DNA from: Alligator mississippiensis
Taxonomy: Eukaryota; Chordata; Crocodylia; Alligatoridae
Reading direction: 5' to 3'
Assembly: GCF_030867095.1 (NCBI RefSeq)
Contig: NC_081825.1
Span: 50,954,501 to 51,018,500 of the forward strand
Length of the DNA stretch: 64,000 nucleotides
Part shown: in pieces, positions 37,490 through 49,288 of the stretch
How positions within the stretch are numbered: position 1 is the first letter of the stretch
Layout of the letters: each line of letters opens with the position of its first letter
The notes under the pieces: generated by a model
What the model saw: only the letters and a program-made list of their open reading frames with translations
The model's database searches: none
Told to the model about the DNA's origin: nothing
Made by a program: the position numbers and the translations under genes

Positions 37490-38088
37490 CAGGGACACTC
37501 AACCCCCAGCCTGCAGGTCAGATCTGGCCTGCGACCTCATGTCATTTGGCCTACAGGGCTACCCCCACTGATCCAGAAATATGACAGCAGAACAGTGGCC
37601 CTGCTCTTCCAAAGCCAAATTTATGGAACCCTGGGGATCAGGCACCTGATCCTAGTGTGGAGGGCCAGAGAGGGGCGATACTGGGCTCCAGAGCCAAATC
37701 TTGCACACAACAGATTGGAAGGGGGCTGGCACTGGGCCCCGGAGACAATTCCCAGCCAGAGAGGTAGGAGGGGGTGGTAGCCCCAGGGACCAATCCCAGT
37801 GCCTGGAGGCAGTGCCAGGCCCCTGGGGACCAACCCTGGTGCAAAGAGGTGGTAGGGAGGTGCCAGGCCCCTGGGATACAATCTTGTTGGAAGGGGGCAG
37901 TGCTGGGCCCCCAGGAACCAATCCTGGCATGAGAGTTGCAGTGCCAGACCCCCAGGGATGAAGCCATCCAAGAGGAGGTAGCACTGGGTCCCAGAGACCT
38001 ATTCTAACATGGGGGCAGTCAATCCGGCCCATGGATTGGTCCTACCCCACACATCTGGCCCACAGAGCCCAAAGGTCGAGTATCACTG
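37490..38088. mobile_element. hAT element carrying an internal minisatellite
   Basis: The ends are CAGGGACACTCAACC and the inverse of CAGTGATACTCGACC. The flanks ACCTAGTC and ATCTA(A)GTC look like an 8-bp duplication with later changes. Between about 37671 and 38020 there are about eight diverged units of roughly 40-50 bases, each around GGGCCCCAGGGACCAATCC. Overlapping open frames on both strands come from this repeat. Confidence 0.72.
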
Positions 38089-38093
38089 ATCTA

Positions 38094-38190
38094 AGTCCAG
38101 ACCCCTGCTCAAGGCAAACTAGGGTAGACAAGCATTCGTCTGACCTGTTCTTAAAAACTTCTGAAATAAATTCTCACACGCAACCAGACA
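38094..38190 (-). mobile_element. Old CR1 tail fragment
   Basis: AGTCCAGACCCCTGCTCAAG and TCTGACCTGTTCTTAAAAAC are a CR1 3' region in inverse. It abuts the hAT element at 37490-38088. Confidence 0.55.
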
Positions 38191-38301
38191 AAATGACTGA
38201 AACATCAAAAACACTCTTTAACTTGTCACTGGTAATGCACAGGGATGAGAACACTGTCCTGCCTCTGCAAGGACAGTTTAGTAGTTTGTTAAAATACAAT
38301 T

Positions 38302-38560
38302 GTGGGATCTGAGGAAGAAGACCATGTCCCTTGCTACAAAAAGAGGTAGATGAAAGCCCTCAGAGTCTATGCCAATTACTCCCCGATCTCAAATGTGGTG
38401 ATAATAAGTTTGACCTTGAGCCAAGGAACAAGGCTTTAACCAGGAACCTCTAGATTTTTGAAGTCCCAGCATCAGCATTTGAAAGGTGAAAAAGACCCAG
38501 GCACCAGCAGCAATAACAGGGGAATAAAGTTTTTCCTAGCCCCATGTGGTAATCAGCAAA
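38302..38560. repeat. Unnamed dispersed repeat, copy 2
   Basis: This copy shares ordered blocks with 26450-26660 (see that entry): GACCATGTCCCTTGCTACAA, AAAGCCCTCAGAGTCTATGC and GACCAGAAGCACAGGATAAA-like sequence. Confidence 0.45.
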
Positions 38561-39229
38561 GACCAGAAGCACAGGATAAATGGAAACCTTTCACTCTACT
38601 GCAACCTGGGGACTGCAAACACCTCTGACTGGAAAGCTTGCACTCCTTTTTCTATCATCCTATCCTCCTATAAACTTACCCCAGCTCCCTTAATCTTCTT
38701 CCAATCTGTTTATGGAAGTCTGCTTCATTCTCCTACTGCTGAGCACGGTTCTTTCCAATTTCCACCTGCTCTGGGCTGCAGAGCTCGTTTCATGGTCTCT
38801 GAGTGATGCTCAGACTACTGGGAGATTTTTGTGGGGGAAGAGGTCTGTGGATTTCCTGGGCTTACCAATGCTCCCCAGTACTGCTTCTTCTTCTTGTCAT
38901 TGTGTCCTTTCTCATTAGTCACTGGCCACAGGCTCAGTATGGAAAAACCGTTAACAGTGCTGACCTTCAGCTCTCCCCAGACCAATTCCCTCAGTGATTT
39001 CCTCCCTGTCACCAGTCTCTCCTGTTCTTTTGCTGGAAAGGTAGGCATCTAGCAGCTATCACTCCTCTCACTTGCTAGTTTCCTGCTAAATTAGTTCCCA
39101 CTACCAAAGAGATAGGAAAATAATTTGATGGAAAAATTTTGTCTGGAAGAAAACTTTAAAATTCTTGAAGGAACAGCTTCATGTCAGTCACATTCCAAAC
39201 AGAACACTTTTGCTTCTGCCTAAAGTAGA

Positions 39230-40195
39230 TAGAGGTGCACCAATACATTGATCCCATATCGGATCGGCATTGATATAGGGAAAATTGACTGGATAGGAAA
39301 TTGGCCTTTTTTTGCTTGATGTGGCTGATAAATGCCCTGTGCATGTATACAGCTGCAGCATGTACAGGGCCAGGAGTGCAGCCTGGTGGCTTGGAGACCA
39401 GAGTTGGCTTGGTAAGTCTGGTGTGAGAGAAGAAGTGGGGGAAAAGGGGTGTGGGGAAGACTGAGGCCCCCGCAATGAGGGAGTAGGGGAGGGGCAGGTG
39501 CTGCTCAGCTGAGGCAGGTCGAGGTGTGGGACAGAGCCATGAGTGGCTCATCTGGGGGGCACAGCTCCTGCCCTGCATGCACCCTGGGAGGGCATGGGGG
39601 CATGCATGCCCCTAGATCTGCGCATGGGGAGGGGCAGGCTGCCACCGTGGGCTGAGGTGGGCTCCTCCTGGCAGGGGCTGGGCTGGGCTTGGGGAGGGCA
39701 GAGGCAGTGGCACAGGGAGGGGGGCTATGGTGAATTCTGGGGTGGCTGCAGCCTCCCTGTACTTCCCTCCCAGCACCGCCACTGCCTACCCTAAGGGCAG
39801 CCCAGCCCAGCCCAGCCTCTGCTGGGAACAGCCTGGCACAGCCCTAGCCCCAGTGGCAGCCCGCCCCACCCTGAGCACAGATCTGGGAGCATATGCCCCC
39901 CATGCCCTCCCGGGGTGTGTAGAGGGCAGAAGCCCTCCCAGTGCCCCCCAGATGAGCTGCTTATGGCTCTGTCCTGCCCCAGCTGAGCAGTGCCTGCCCC
40001 AGCCCCACTCCCTCCCTCACTACAGGGGCCTCGATCTGCCCCCCCCCCTTCTTCCCCCCACCAGACTCACCAGCCTGGTGCTGGTCTCCAAGTTGCCCAG
40101 CTGCATATTGGAATCGAATCGGTATCTGCCAATATGGCTCCTTAAAAATTGGGCACTGGTACTGGCCCAAAAATTTTTTTATCGGTGCACCCCTG
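39230..40195. mobile_element. Foldback hAT-like element, 966 bases
   Basis: The ends are TAGAGGTGCACCAATA and the inverse of CAGGGGTGCACCGATA. AAAGTAGA and AAAGCAGG flank it, a 6-of-8 target duplication. The interior is a long imperfect palindrome centred near 39735: GTGGCTCATCTGGGGGGCAC near 39542 is matched in inverse near 39950, and the CTGGGAGGGCATGGGGGCAT area near 39583 near 39905. Arms are about 300 bases or more. Open frames in it are composition effects. Confidence 0.8.
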
Positions 40196-40883
40196 AAAGC
40201 AGGTTGTGGACCGAAAAGTATTACCTGATAAACATGCTAAATACATGGATCAGTGGACAAGAGGCTCATCAAGAATAAGAGAACCAACTCTGTACCAGAC
40301 TACCACAATACATATGCAATAGAGCATGACAGGTTAGACGAGACTTCCCTAACAATTTTCCCCCAACTTTTTTGCTTCTGCAGTTTTGCACGCATTTTCA
40401 ACTACAGGATGGTGCCATGTTCCTAAGATCTTTTGGGGCCTGAAGTTAAGATTTAATATCATAACATTAAAAGATGCATTAAAATATTAGTGTTGCAAAG
40501 TCCTTCAAAATTAGGAAATGGTCCGGAATTAAGCAATCTTGCTTCTGCAACACATGATGATGCAGTCTGGAATTATATGATTAGTTACAACTTTTTTTTG
40601 GCAGATCACAGTGCACAGGATGAACAATGCCAGATAGCAAGCTGCTTCCACCTCCCACAAAATGCTGTCTCAAGATAAAGGCATTTATTTAAAATAGTAA
40701 TAAAAGAAATGCATGTATATTATTATTAAGAATTAAAATATATCAAATACATTGTAAAAAACTTGGTAATACAGTTTTTAAACTGCTGTACTGTTTTTCG
40801 CTATTCTTAGAAACTTAACAAGAACACTTATTATTAACAAGTACATATAAATATATAGTCATTTAAATAAATTAACATATTAC

Positions 40884-40946
40884 CTTTCCTGTTAAAAGAA
40901 GAACCCTTGTCTCTTCTGATATATAATCCCTGTCATTACAAAAATC
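40884..40946 (-). CDS. PDS5A: PDS5A coding exon k (63 bases, symmetric)
   Basis: This short exon encodes 21 residues, DFCNDRDYISEETR then VLLLTGK, the start of the disordered tail. The acceptor is CATACAG and the donor is GTAATA. It is phase 0 at both ends, so it could be skipped without a frameshift. The following 8.2-kb intron carries a long palindromic hAT element starting about 690 bases downstream. Confidence 0.93.
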
Positions 40947-41891
40947 CTGTATGAAAAAAAAGAAATCAAATTGCACTTGTTTTCTCAGTGTCAATTTTTT
41001 TTTTCTATGCAAGCATGAAGGAATTATTTTGTCAAATTAATTGCTAATATCAAATTTTCAACAGGTCTTTCTAATTTTCATGTACTATTGTTAGGATTTA
41101 GCACAGCTTCCTACCAATAAATGTATTTTCATCCAATAGGGCAAAATAAAATTTGTGTTTCAGAACTGAACAAGTTTGTATTCAGCAATGCCAATCACAC
41201 ATGACACTTCAATTTCAAATTCCTTTTCTTCCTCTAATAACTTGAATAATTTGAAATTAAGCAAAAACAATCTCTGTTGCATATGTTGTTTCTAGCTATT
41301 ATTATTGGTTTAGGGAGACCAAAGAGGGCACATTAAGAGGAGAAAGAAGACAAAGAGGTTTTAAAATAGTAGTTCATCTGGATTAGGAGCATGTCTTAAA
41401 GTAGTCAATCAGAATGAACGAAAACTCTCTCTACATACTTCCTTGGCTTTCCCCAAACCAAAGACAGAGTCTATAATGATGCAAGGAAATTATTAAGTTG
41501 ATCATTTAACAGAAGAAATAACAGGGAACCCTTCCACAGGCTGATAACACAACTTAGTTGAGGCTGTTGGAAATTTTGAAGCGCGTTCTCTTACATAACC
41601 AACATTTAAGGTCCAACCCAGAGAACTCGAGTGGTTTATGCCTTGGAAGATGTTAGGTTCAGACACAAAGAAATCTTTTTTCCCCCCAACAGGCTAATGT
41701 TTATATACAATAAAAAAGATTTCTCTTCAGGTAAGAGCACTAACTAAGCAGTTACTGGAGGCAAATACGTACTATATGAAGTTATAAAATTTTAATCTAT
41801 TGCTCTTTTTGCATTTTTTCCTTTGTATTTTCAGTTTATTGCAAGAACACAATGGTTTTATTATAGCAGGAATATGACCAGTCAAAATTAC

Positions 41892-42011
41892 CTTTTCAGG
41901 TTGCGTAAAAAATTTGGTTGGCAGTACAGGGTCCTTGGGTGAATCTGCATTACATAAAGCACTTTTGCTGTTGATTACACACAGCGCAACATCACATACT
42001 GTGTAAAGTTT
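41892..42011 (-). CDS. PDS5A: PDS5A coding exon j
   Basis: This exon encodes 40 residues: [20 protein letters not shown], then [20 protein letters not shown]. It marks the end of the folded region before the flexible tail. The acceptor is TTCTCAG and the donor is GTAATT. It is 120 bases, phase 0 at both ends. Only the PTKF to PMKF change distinguishes it from human PDS5A as I recall it. Confidence 0.96.
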
Positions 42012-42652
42012 CTGAGAAAAGAGAGATGATACTTTTAACACGTACTTTGTAATCATTACAGTTGTACAATCAAGCAAAATTAATTCTCTATTTGCTTTCT
42101 GAAGACATATTTTACCCATAACTACTTCTTATGTATCTTACTTCTGTCTGCAGTTTCCAGTTTACTTACAGTACTTTGAAGAAAAAAATAAGAGAAGTTC
42201 TTTATAGCTCTAAATGGCTGTTGCTCAAAGATATAACAGTTTTTCACTCCTGTTAGTGTACAGAATGCTTGAACAGAAGTTTATATTACATTGTTTCCCC
42301 AAACAGCAGAAGATGTTTAATATTTGTCACACAAAACTGAAAATTACAAGCTACAATGAAACAATCAACAGTGAATAAGAGACAATGTTTAAATGAAATT
42401 TATTCAACTTTACTGGCTACTGTGCTCTGCTAAAATCAGCAATTTTTTCGCTGGAGATGTATACCAATATCTAAATCTCTAGATTAAAAAAAAATTGCTG
42501 ATTTGCACATAAACATACATACTCATTACAAACTGTCCTCTGGAAGGCTATAAGTTTCTTGCTTAGTGCTTTCAAACATCTTTGAGGTTTATTCAACAAC
42601 AGCTTGCAAAACCTTTTCCTCATCCTACAACCATTTGAGAAATATTTCTTAC

Positions 42653-42785
42653 TTCATTGGCCTTCGGTTCATCAGGAGACTGAGCATCCCGGGTAAGCTT
42701 GATGTTTTCTGCCATCTTTTTCATGAAGGCATGGCTATTGTTCTCATTCTTTGTCATTAAAACTTCAAGCATGAACCACAGGCAC
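42653..42785 (-). CDS. PDS5A: PDS5A coding exon i
   Basis: This exon encodes [40 protein letters not shown] and KANE, near the end of the HEAT solenoid. Human PDS5A reads DESKTNE where this reads DEPKANE. The acceptor is TTAG before GTGCC and the donor is GTAAGA. Length is 133 bases; it completes the split glutamate codon and ends in phase 0. Confidence 0.95.
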
Positions 42786-43749
42786 CTAATGAAAACACAA
42801 GTAACTACATTCCATGTTTGAGACTGTTGTCTCTACATTTGGAAAAGGACAGCAATGTCTTCAAGCGGTCTCAGTTAGAAATGTTTACTGTATTAGTATT
42901 ATCTTAAGGAACTGTGGTCAAATCTATGATATAAGCATAATGTAGGAATTCAGACCATACATATATTTTATGGGTTTAAAAGCATAAATGAAAAGTCATA
43001 CTTTTAAAATCAGATATGAAAATTAGTGATAATCAGTTTAGTCAAAAGTTGACAAAAATACTTCATCACAACCCATGACATGAAATTTGACAGCGTATTT
43101 ACTTTTTCTTCACTTTATACTTTTCTTGAACTAATCACATTTTTGTGGTACTGGACCAGACCTTTCCAGTATATCAGACTCTGTTGGATGTTCCATATTT
43201 GGCTGAAATCCAGTCCCACTTATTTCACTGATGAGGCAGAGAATCCTCCCCAAAGTAACTTGTGGGAAATGCACCAAGCTGCTTACACTTCTATAAATGT
43301 CAAAACACTTATTATCCCTAAGACTAGGAAACTGGCAGGTATCAATATCCCTCTCATCAATGTGCAAATAACTAAACAAAAGGCTGCCTATAGCAGGGGC
43401 AGGGAAAATCTGGCCTGCCACACCATTCAATCTGGCCCAAGAAGCCCCTAAAAAATTTAGAAAATGAGTATTTATCTACCCCTGGCTGCCTGTCAAAAAT
43501 GACAGGAGCCAGGGGCAACAGGACCCAGGGGAAGCTGCTGGCAGGACCAAACACTGCAGAAGCAAGGCCTGCCTGGCCCCACCCCCCTCACTCCCAGCCG
43601 GAAGCCCCTGTTTAGCAGAGGGTTCTGGCCTGGGACAGTGGGGCTGTTCCTGCCTCTCCACTGGAGGGAAATTCAGGTAAGGGTGGAGGGGGAGTGGCAG
43701 GGGAGGACCATGGGCAATCACCCCAGTTCTTAGGGTCGGGCTGAGCCAG

Positions 43750-44440
43750 CTGCTGCAGTCCCGGAGCTGCAGCTGGGAACCATGTGGTGCCAGAGTGGCC
43801 GGACGGGGGTAGGGTGAAGAGGAGCAGCAGCAGCCACAGGCAGAAGCAGCTGCAGCAGGTGGCAGGGAAGGAGCAGTGAGCAGGCGCATGGAGCGCAGCA
43901 ACAGCTGGGTGGGAGCACAAGGCCTGTGCTGGTGTCCCAGGGTCAGGGCCAGCAGGGGCCTAGAGAGGGTGGCAGGGGTGCAGGGCACGGGCTGGCAGGG
44001 GCTCTAGAACTGAGCCGACTCCTGCTCTCCCTGCTGGCACAGTGCAGCCCAGCTCCAGAGCCCCTGCTAGCTCCTGTCTCGTGCTCCTGCCACCCCACTC
44101 TGGGCCCCACTGGCCCTGGGACACCAGCATGGCTCCGCATTCCAGCCCAGCTGTCGCTGCACTCTGCTCGCTCCCACTCGCCCCCCGCCTGCCACAGCCA
44201 CTGCTCCCCTCCACCCCTCTGCTGGTGGCTCCGGCACCACATAGTTCCTGGCTGCAGCACCAGGACCACAGGACACAGCAGGAGCCAGCCTGGCCCCTGT
44301 GATTCTCGGCTGGCTTTGTGCAATGCCAGCTGAGCCGGTGCAGCTCCTGCTGCATCCTGTGGTCTTGGCCGTGCAGCTGGGACGTGGTGCCAGAGCAGTG
44401 AGCTGGGGTGGGGGACAGGGAAGCAGCAGCAGAAGGGAAG
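43750..44440. repeat. Three-copy inverted and direct module in the hAT core
   Basis: A module of roughly 270 bases occurs at about 43750-44025, in inverse at about 44040-44300, and again in direct orientation from about 44310. Guide segments are TGTGGTGCCAGAGTGGCC near 43784, its inverse near 44230, and CGTGGTGCCAGAGCAGTG near 44384; GCTGGTGTCCCAGGGTCAGG near 43928 matches in inverse near 44120. Long GC-rich frames here (up to 263 residues) have no recognisable domain. Confidence 0.65.
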
Positions 44441-44895
44441 TAGTGGCAGATGGGGTGGGGCGCGGGAGTGGCTGCAAGTGGGAGCACAGGGCCATGCCAG
44501 TAATCTGAAACCAGGAGTGGCAGAAGTCCAGAGTCTGGACTTGGAGGACCGCTGGTGGGGGATCTGCCTGCCACGGAGGGCTGTGGGCAAACCCTCCTCC
44601 TCCACGCATGCCACAACCCTCCCCAGCCACCCTCCCCCCACACGCTCATAGTCCCCACAAACCCCATACTCACCCACACCCCACGTCCACACAAACACCC
44701 ACATGCTCCCCCACCCTACATATACCTCCCACACCTATCCACCCCTCCACAAACACATCCATACTCTCCCCCACCCCAACAATATACAAGAATAAGACTT
44801 CATTTTAAACTATTGTGCAATTACCTTTATGTGCACTATATAGATGAATGTAAATCATGACAAAAATATTTTTTAAAATGAAATTATTGAATGTT

Positions 44896-47448
44896 CATAG
44901 ATTTCACAGATTTTAGGGTCAGAAGGGACCTATTAGATCATAGAGTCCGACCCTCTGCCCTGGGCAGGAAAGAATGCTGGGGTAAGATGACCCCAGCTAG
45001 GTGTTTGTCCAATCTCCTCTTAAATACCTCCAAAGAAGGGGACAGCACCACCTCCCTTGGACGTATTTAAGCATATGGAAGCATATTCCATATTTTGGCA
45101 ACCCTCACTGTAAAGAATTTTTTCCTGATGTCCAATTAAATTTGCTTTCCTTCAGTTTGTGGCCATTGCTTCTAGTTACGCTGAAGGCCGCCCTGGTAAA
45201 CATCATATTTCCTATTTCCTGCTGTCCCCCTCAATGAGTTTGTAGACAGCCACAAGATCACCTCTCAGCCTTCTCTTGTGGAGGCTGAATAAATTCAGGT
45301 CCATCAACTGGTCCTCGTAGGGTTTTTTCTGTACGCCTTTAACCAGATGGATTGCCCTCCTCTGAACCCTTTCCAAGTTATCTACATCCCTCCTGAAGTA
45401 CGGCGCCCATAACTGGATGCAGTACTCCAGGTGCAGCCTGACTAATGCCGTATAGAGTGGAAGTATCACCTCCCTAGACCTGTTTGTGATGCACCTACTT
45501 ATGCAAGAAAGAGTGCAGTTAGCTTTACATATTACGTCATCACATTGGCGACTCATCAGTGACTTGGATGAGGGAGTGAAATGTACTCTGTCCAAGTTTG
45601 CAGATGACACAAAGCTATGGGGAGAAGTGGACACGCCGGAGGGCAGGGAACAGCTGCAAGCAGACCTGGACAGGTTAGACAAGTGGGCAGAAAACAACAG
45701 AATGCAGTTCAACAAGGAGAAATGCAAAGTGCTGCACCTAGGGAGGAAAAATGTCCAGCACACCTACAGCCTAGGGAATGACCTGCTGGGTGGAACGGAA
45801 GCGGAAAGGGATCTTGGAGTCCTAGTAGACTCCAAGATGAACATGAGTCGGCAGTGTGACGAAGCCATCAGAAAAGCCAATGTCACTTTATCGTGCATCA
45901 GCAGATGCATGACGAATAGGTCCAAGGAGGTGATACTTCCCCTCTATCGGGCGCTGGTCAGACCGCAGCTGGAGTACTGCGTGCAATTCTGGGCGCCGCA
46001 ATTCAAGAGGGATGCGGATAACCTGGAGAGGGTCCAGAGAAGGGCCACTTGTATGGTTAAGGGCCTGCAGACCAAGCCCTACGACGAGAGACTAGAGAAC
46101 CTGGACCTTTTCAGCCTCCGCAAGAGAAGGTTGAGAGGCGACCTTGTGGCTGCCTATAAGTTCATCACGGGGGCACAGAAGGGAATTGGTGAGTATTTAT
46201 TCACCAAGGCGCCCCCGGGGGTTACAAGAAATAATGGCCACAAGCTAGCAGAGAGCAGATTTAGATTGGACATTAGGAAGAACTTCTTCACAGTTCAAGT
46301 GGCCAAGGTCTGGAACAGGCTCCCAAGGGAGGTGGTGCTCTCCCCTACCCTGGGGGTCTTCAAGAGGAGGTTAGATAACCATCTAGCTGGGGTCATCTAG
46401 ACCCAGCACTCTTTCCTGCCTATGCAGGGGGTCGGACTCGATGATCTATTGAGGTCCTTTCCGACCCTAACATCTATGAATCTATGACTCATGTTCATTT
46501 TGGAGCTGACTATGACTCCGAGATCCCTTTCTGCAGTTGTGCTACTTAGGATGGTACCTCCCAGGCTATAGGACTGTTGATGATTCTTCCTCCCTAGGTG
46601 CAACATATGGCACTTATCTTTGTTAAACTGCATCCTATTCTGTTTTGCCCACTTCCCCAGCCTGTCCAAATCTGCCTGGATTCGCTCCCTGCCCTCTAGT
46701 TTACCTCCCCCCATAGTTTGGTGTCATCAGCAAACATGGACAGGGTGCTTTTTACTCCCTCATCCAAGTCACTAATGAAGATATTGAACAGTACTGGTCT
46801 CAGGATAGAGCCCTGGGGGACTCTGCTGCCCACATTTCTCCAGGGAGAAACCGACCCATCCACCACCACTCTCTGGGTGCGTCCCATAAGCCAATTTTCT
46901 ACCCGCTGGACTGTGTAATAATCCACATTGCAGCTGTTTAGTTTATTTATAAGGATTGGGTCAAAGGTCTTTTAAAATCTAAGTAACATTTACCTCTATT
47001 CCTTCATCCAAGCATTTTGTGACCCAGTCGTAAAAAGAAACCAGGTTAGTCAGGCAGGATCTGCCTGTTATGAACCCATGCTGGTTGCCCCTTAGCATTA
47101 TTTTACCTACCGGTCCCCCAAAAATGTGATCCGTAACAATTTTCTCAAAGGTCTTGTCAAGGATAGAGGTGAGGCTAACCAGCCTATAGTTACCTGGTTT
47201 CTCCTTCCTCCCCTTCTTGAAAATAGGGACCACATTGGCCCTTTTCCAATTCTCCAGGACCTGTCCTGAGCGCCACGATTGTTCAAAGAGCTGTGCCAGT
47301 GGATCTGCTATGACTCCAGCTAATTCCCTAAGTACCCTAGGATGAAGATCATCAGGGCCTGTTAAATACATCCAACCCCTCCAGGTGCCCCTTTAATACG
47401 TCAGCGCTAACAGTTGGTGGGTTGGTACCCATCTCGCACTTACCTAAA
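44896..47448 (-). mobile_element. CR1 LINE inserted in the hAT element
   Basis: Minus-strand frames encode [20 protein letters not shown] and [20 protein letters not shown] (46979-47371), [20 protein letters not shown] (46696-46926), NRMQFNKDKCHMLHLGRKNH (46397-46714) and, beyond the nested insertion, RLHLEYCIQLWAPYFRRD (45212-45550). The tail at 44896 has the CATAGATTTCACAG repeat. GAATGTT and GAATGGT at the edges are a likely target duplication. It is 5' truncated and broken in several frames. Confidence 0.88.
45557..46485 (+). mobile_element. Young CR1 fragment nested in a CR1
   Basis: An unbroken frame runs from [18 protein letters not shown] through NNRMQFNKEKCKVLHLGRKN, RPQLEYCVQFWAPQFKRD and KNFFTVQVAKVWNRLPRE to LDNHLAGVI, stopping at 46400. 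The tail ends CATCTATGAATCTAT. GACTCAT is repeated at 45550-45556 and 46486-46492 as a 7-base target duplication. It is very close to the 5415-8240 copy, so it is among the most recent insertions here. Confidence 0.9.
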
Positions 47449-48186
47449 GAATGGTGTAGTAGATGTTTGTTTTTTAGAATGTAATTTGGTATTTTTCTGT
47501 TTCAAAGATAGCAAACCTTTGCTGAAAGGAGTACTTTGGGGTGGGAGGGAGGGGAGGAGGGAACCAAGGGGAGGGACTTCTGGTGGCAAAGGTCAGGGGT
47601 TAGGGGGTGAGATTTTCAATCCTAATACGGCAGCCAGGGGGCAGGGCACCTGTAAAGGGGCGGCCCAACGGCTTTGCGACCCTCGATGGCTTGCAAAAAC
47701 TTGATAAGTGGCCCTCTGCCCAAAATAATTGCCCACCCCTGGCCTATAGTAACACCATCAGGGATAAAACCAGAATCCATGTGTATAAAACATGACAGAA
47801 ACAGATCTCAGCTAGCTGCCTTTTAAAATAAACATGCTAAATTAGCGTGTGAGCCTACCCTAACCCACTAATTGTCACTATTCTCACTACTATTCCCTAC
47901 ATCCAAGAACAAACCAGAACCCCTGATGCCAACATTATGGTTCTGTCTATTAGACAGCTGTGTGTAACCACTGCAATTGCAACAGTGAATACAGCATAAC
48001 TACATTCTGAATGTGCTACATCTCCCCTTAGCTGTTGATTAATGAAAAACAATGAGTTGCTTGTTTAAATAAAGTAGCAGAATGTCTGAAGATGCAAAGT
48101 TGAAAACTTGGCAAGATCCTATACAGGATGAAAGGGTTTTATTGTCTGGTTGCACATTATGGAATTTGTTTTCCCTGGATTGTTTA

Positions 48187-48270
48187 AGTTTATTTACTTC
48201 ATACAGTGAAAAAACTTAACTAAAAACAGGTTTGTAGTTCAGTTTGCTCACTGTATGAAGTAAATAAACT
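48187..48270. repeat. Perfect 23-base inverted repeat
   Basis: The arm at 48187-48209 (starting AGTTTATTTACTTCATA) and its exact inverse at 48248-48270 surround a 38-base loop. It may be a MITE relic or a hairpin RNA segment of the PDS5A intron; the family is not recognised. Confidence 0.8.
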
Positions 48271-49186
48271 GCATGACGTGAAAAAATAAACAAAACAAGT
48301 TTGTAGGTAAACCTCAGTCTTTCAATTATGGCACAAAGTACAACAAAACACAGGTGGTTTCACATTTTGACTATGCTAGGTATGTGAGGTAAGGGCTGGC
48401 CAATTTTAAGATTGTTGGTAAACATGTGCTGAACACTTCTACACTTACAAAGACATGTAAATTCTGAGAAGCAAATTCTGAGACAGAACAAAAGCTAACA
48501 TGGAAAACGGGGGAAAAAAGTTTGTCTATCTGAATGTCAGATTTCCAAATCCTTAGAAACTCTGATCTTATTAACTGAGCAGATAAACACTGTAGAATTC
48601 AAGGGCCAGCGATGAAGGGATGCTTCTCTCAAAAGTTCAAAAGAAAAGAATTATTATACAAATAATAAAATTACATTCAATTGTGATAAAATATATGAAT
48701 TTTTGGCTTTTATCCAAGAGCCACAGGAGGCAACTAAACAGACATATTATTCAATCTCATGTGCATCACAAGTCATGGATGATGGTGAGGAAATATGGAA
48801 GGATCTTGCATTACTGAGCAAACAGGCAAATAAGGGCCCCTCCAGAACTGCAGGTAAAAAAAGATGCAATGGGATCTGACATACAATCCACATAATCACG
48901 CTTCTTGTCATGGTATACATGCATGGCAGGAGGCATGATTGTGGGATCGTGCATCAGATCCAATCACACCTTACTGCTAGTGCAAGGAGAGCTTGAGATA
49001 TCAATCCCAGGCTGTCCCTGCACTAACAAGGACCAGGTTCCTGCAGCCCCCAACCTCAGCAGCAGCCCCTGTGCTCTAAGCAGCATCATCAGCTCAGTAT
49101 TGCCAACCCCAGCGTATCAAAAATCAGGAGACAAACTCTTAGAAATCAAGAGATTTGGAAACTATTTCATAAGATGCTATTTTTTG

Positions 49187-49188
<2 letters not shown>

Positions 49189-49240
<52 letters not shown>

Positions 49241-49246
49241 GGGGGG
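49189..49246. repeat. TG microsatellite with a G tail
   Basis: About 25 TG units with one GAG interruption near the start, followed by a run of G at 49238-49246. The hAT element starting at 49289 lies just downstream. Confidence 0.95.
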
Positions 49247-49288
49247 TTATTTCTGAAGGTGTGGGAGGCTGTGGATGTGTGTGGGGGG

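Larger units (their letters stand above)
32666..40883 (-). other. PDS5A: PDS5A intron k-l
   Basis: An 8.2-kb intron with two Tc1/mariner-type elements, four hAT-type elements and CR1 remnants, listed separately. Unassigned stretches are 32670-33410, 34590-34810, 35570-35970, 36640-37480, 38570-39220 and 40200-40880. Confidence 0.85.
43394..47741 (-). mobile_element. hAT element expanded by nested CR1 insertions
   Basis: Exact copies of GCCTATAG at 43386-43393 and 47742-47749 flank ends CAGGGGCAGGGAAAATCTGG and CCAAAATAATTGCCCACCCC-TG. In inverse, the sequence follows the 25516 family, including the ATAAATACTCATTTTCTAAA end, the GT-rich minisatellite (44600-44790) and the AT-rich part split by CR1 at 44896. 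Without the CR1 insertions the element is about 1.8 kb. A GC-rich core (43560-44560) is absent from the 25516 copy. Confidence 0.85.

Noticed and set aside
37671-38020. CRISPR-like regular repeats
   Set aside because: The units are contiguous and diverged without spacers, and the genome is a vertebrate; it is a minisatellite in a DNA transposon.
43943-44734. Open frame of 263 residues on the minus strand, with overlapping frames
   Set aside because: It lies in the three-copy GC-rich module of a hAT element, shows no domain and runs into the CA/GT-rich minisatellite.
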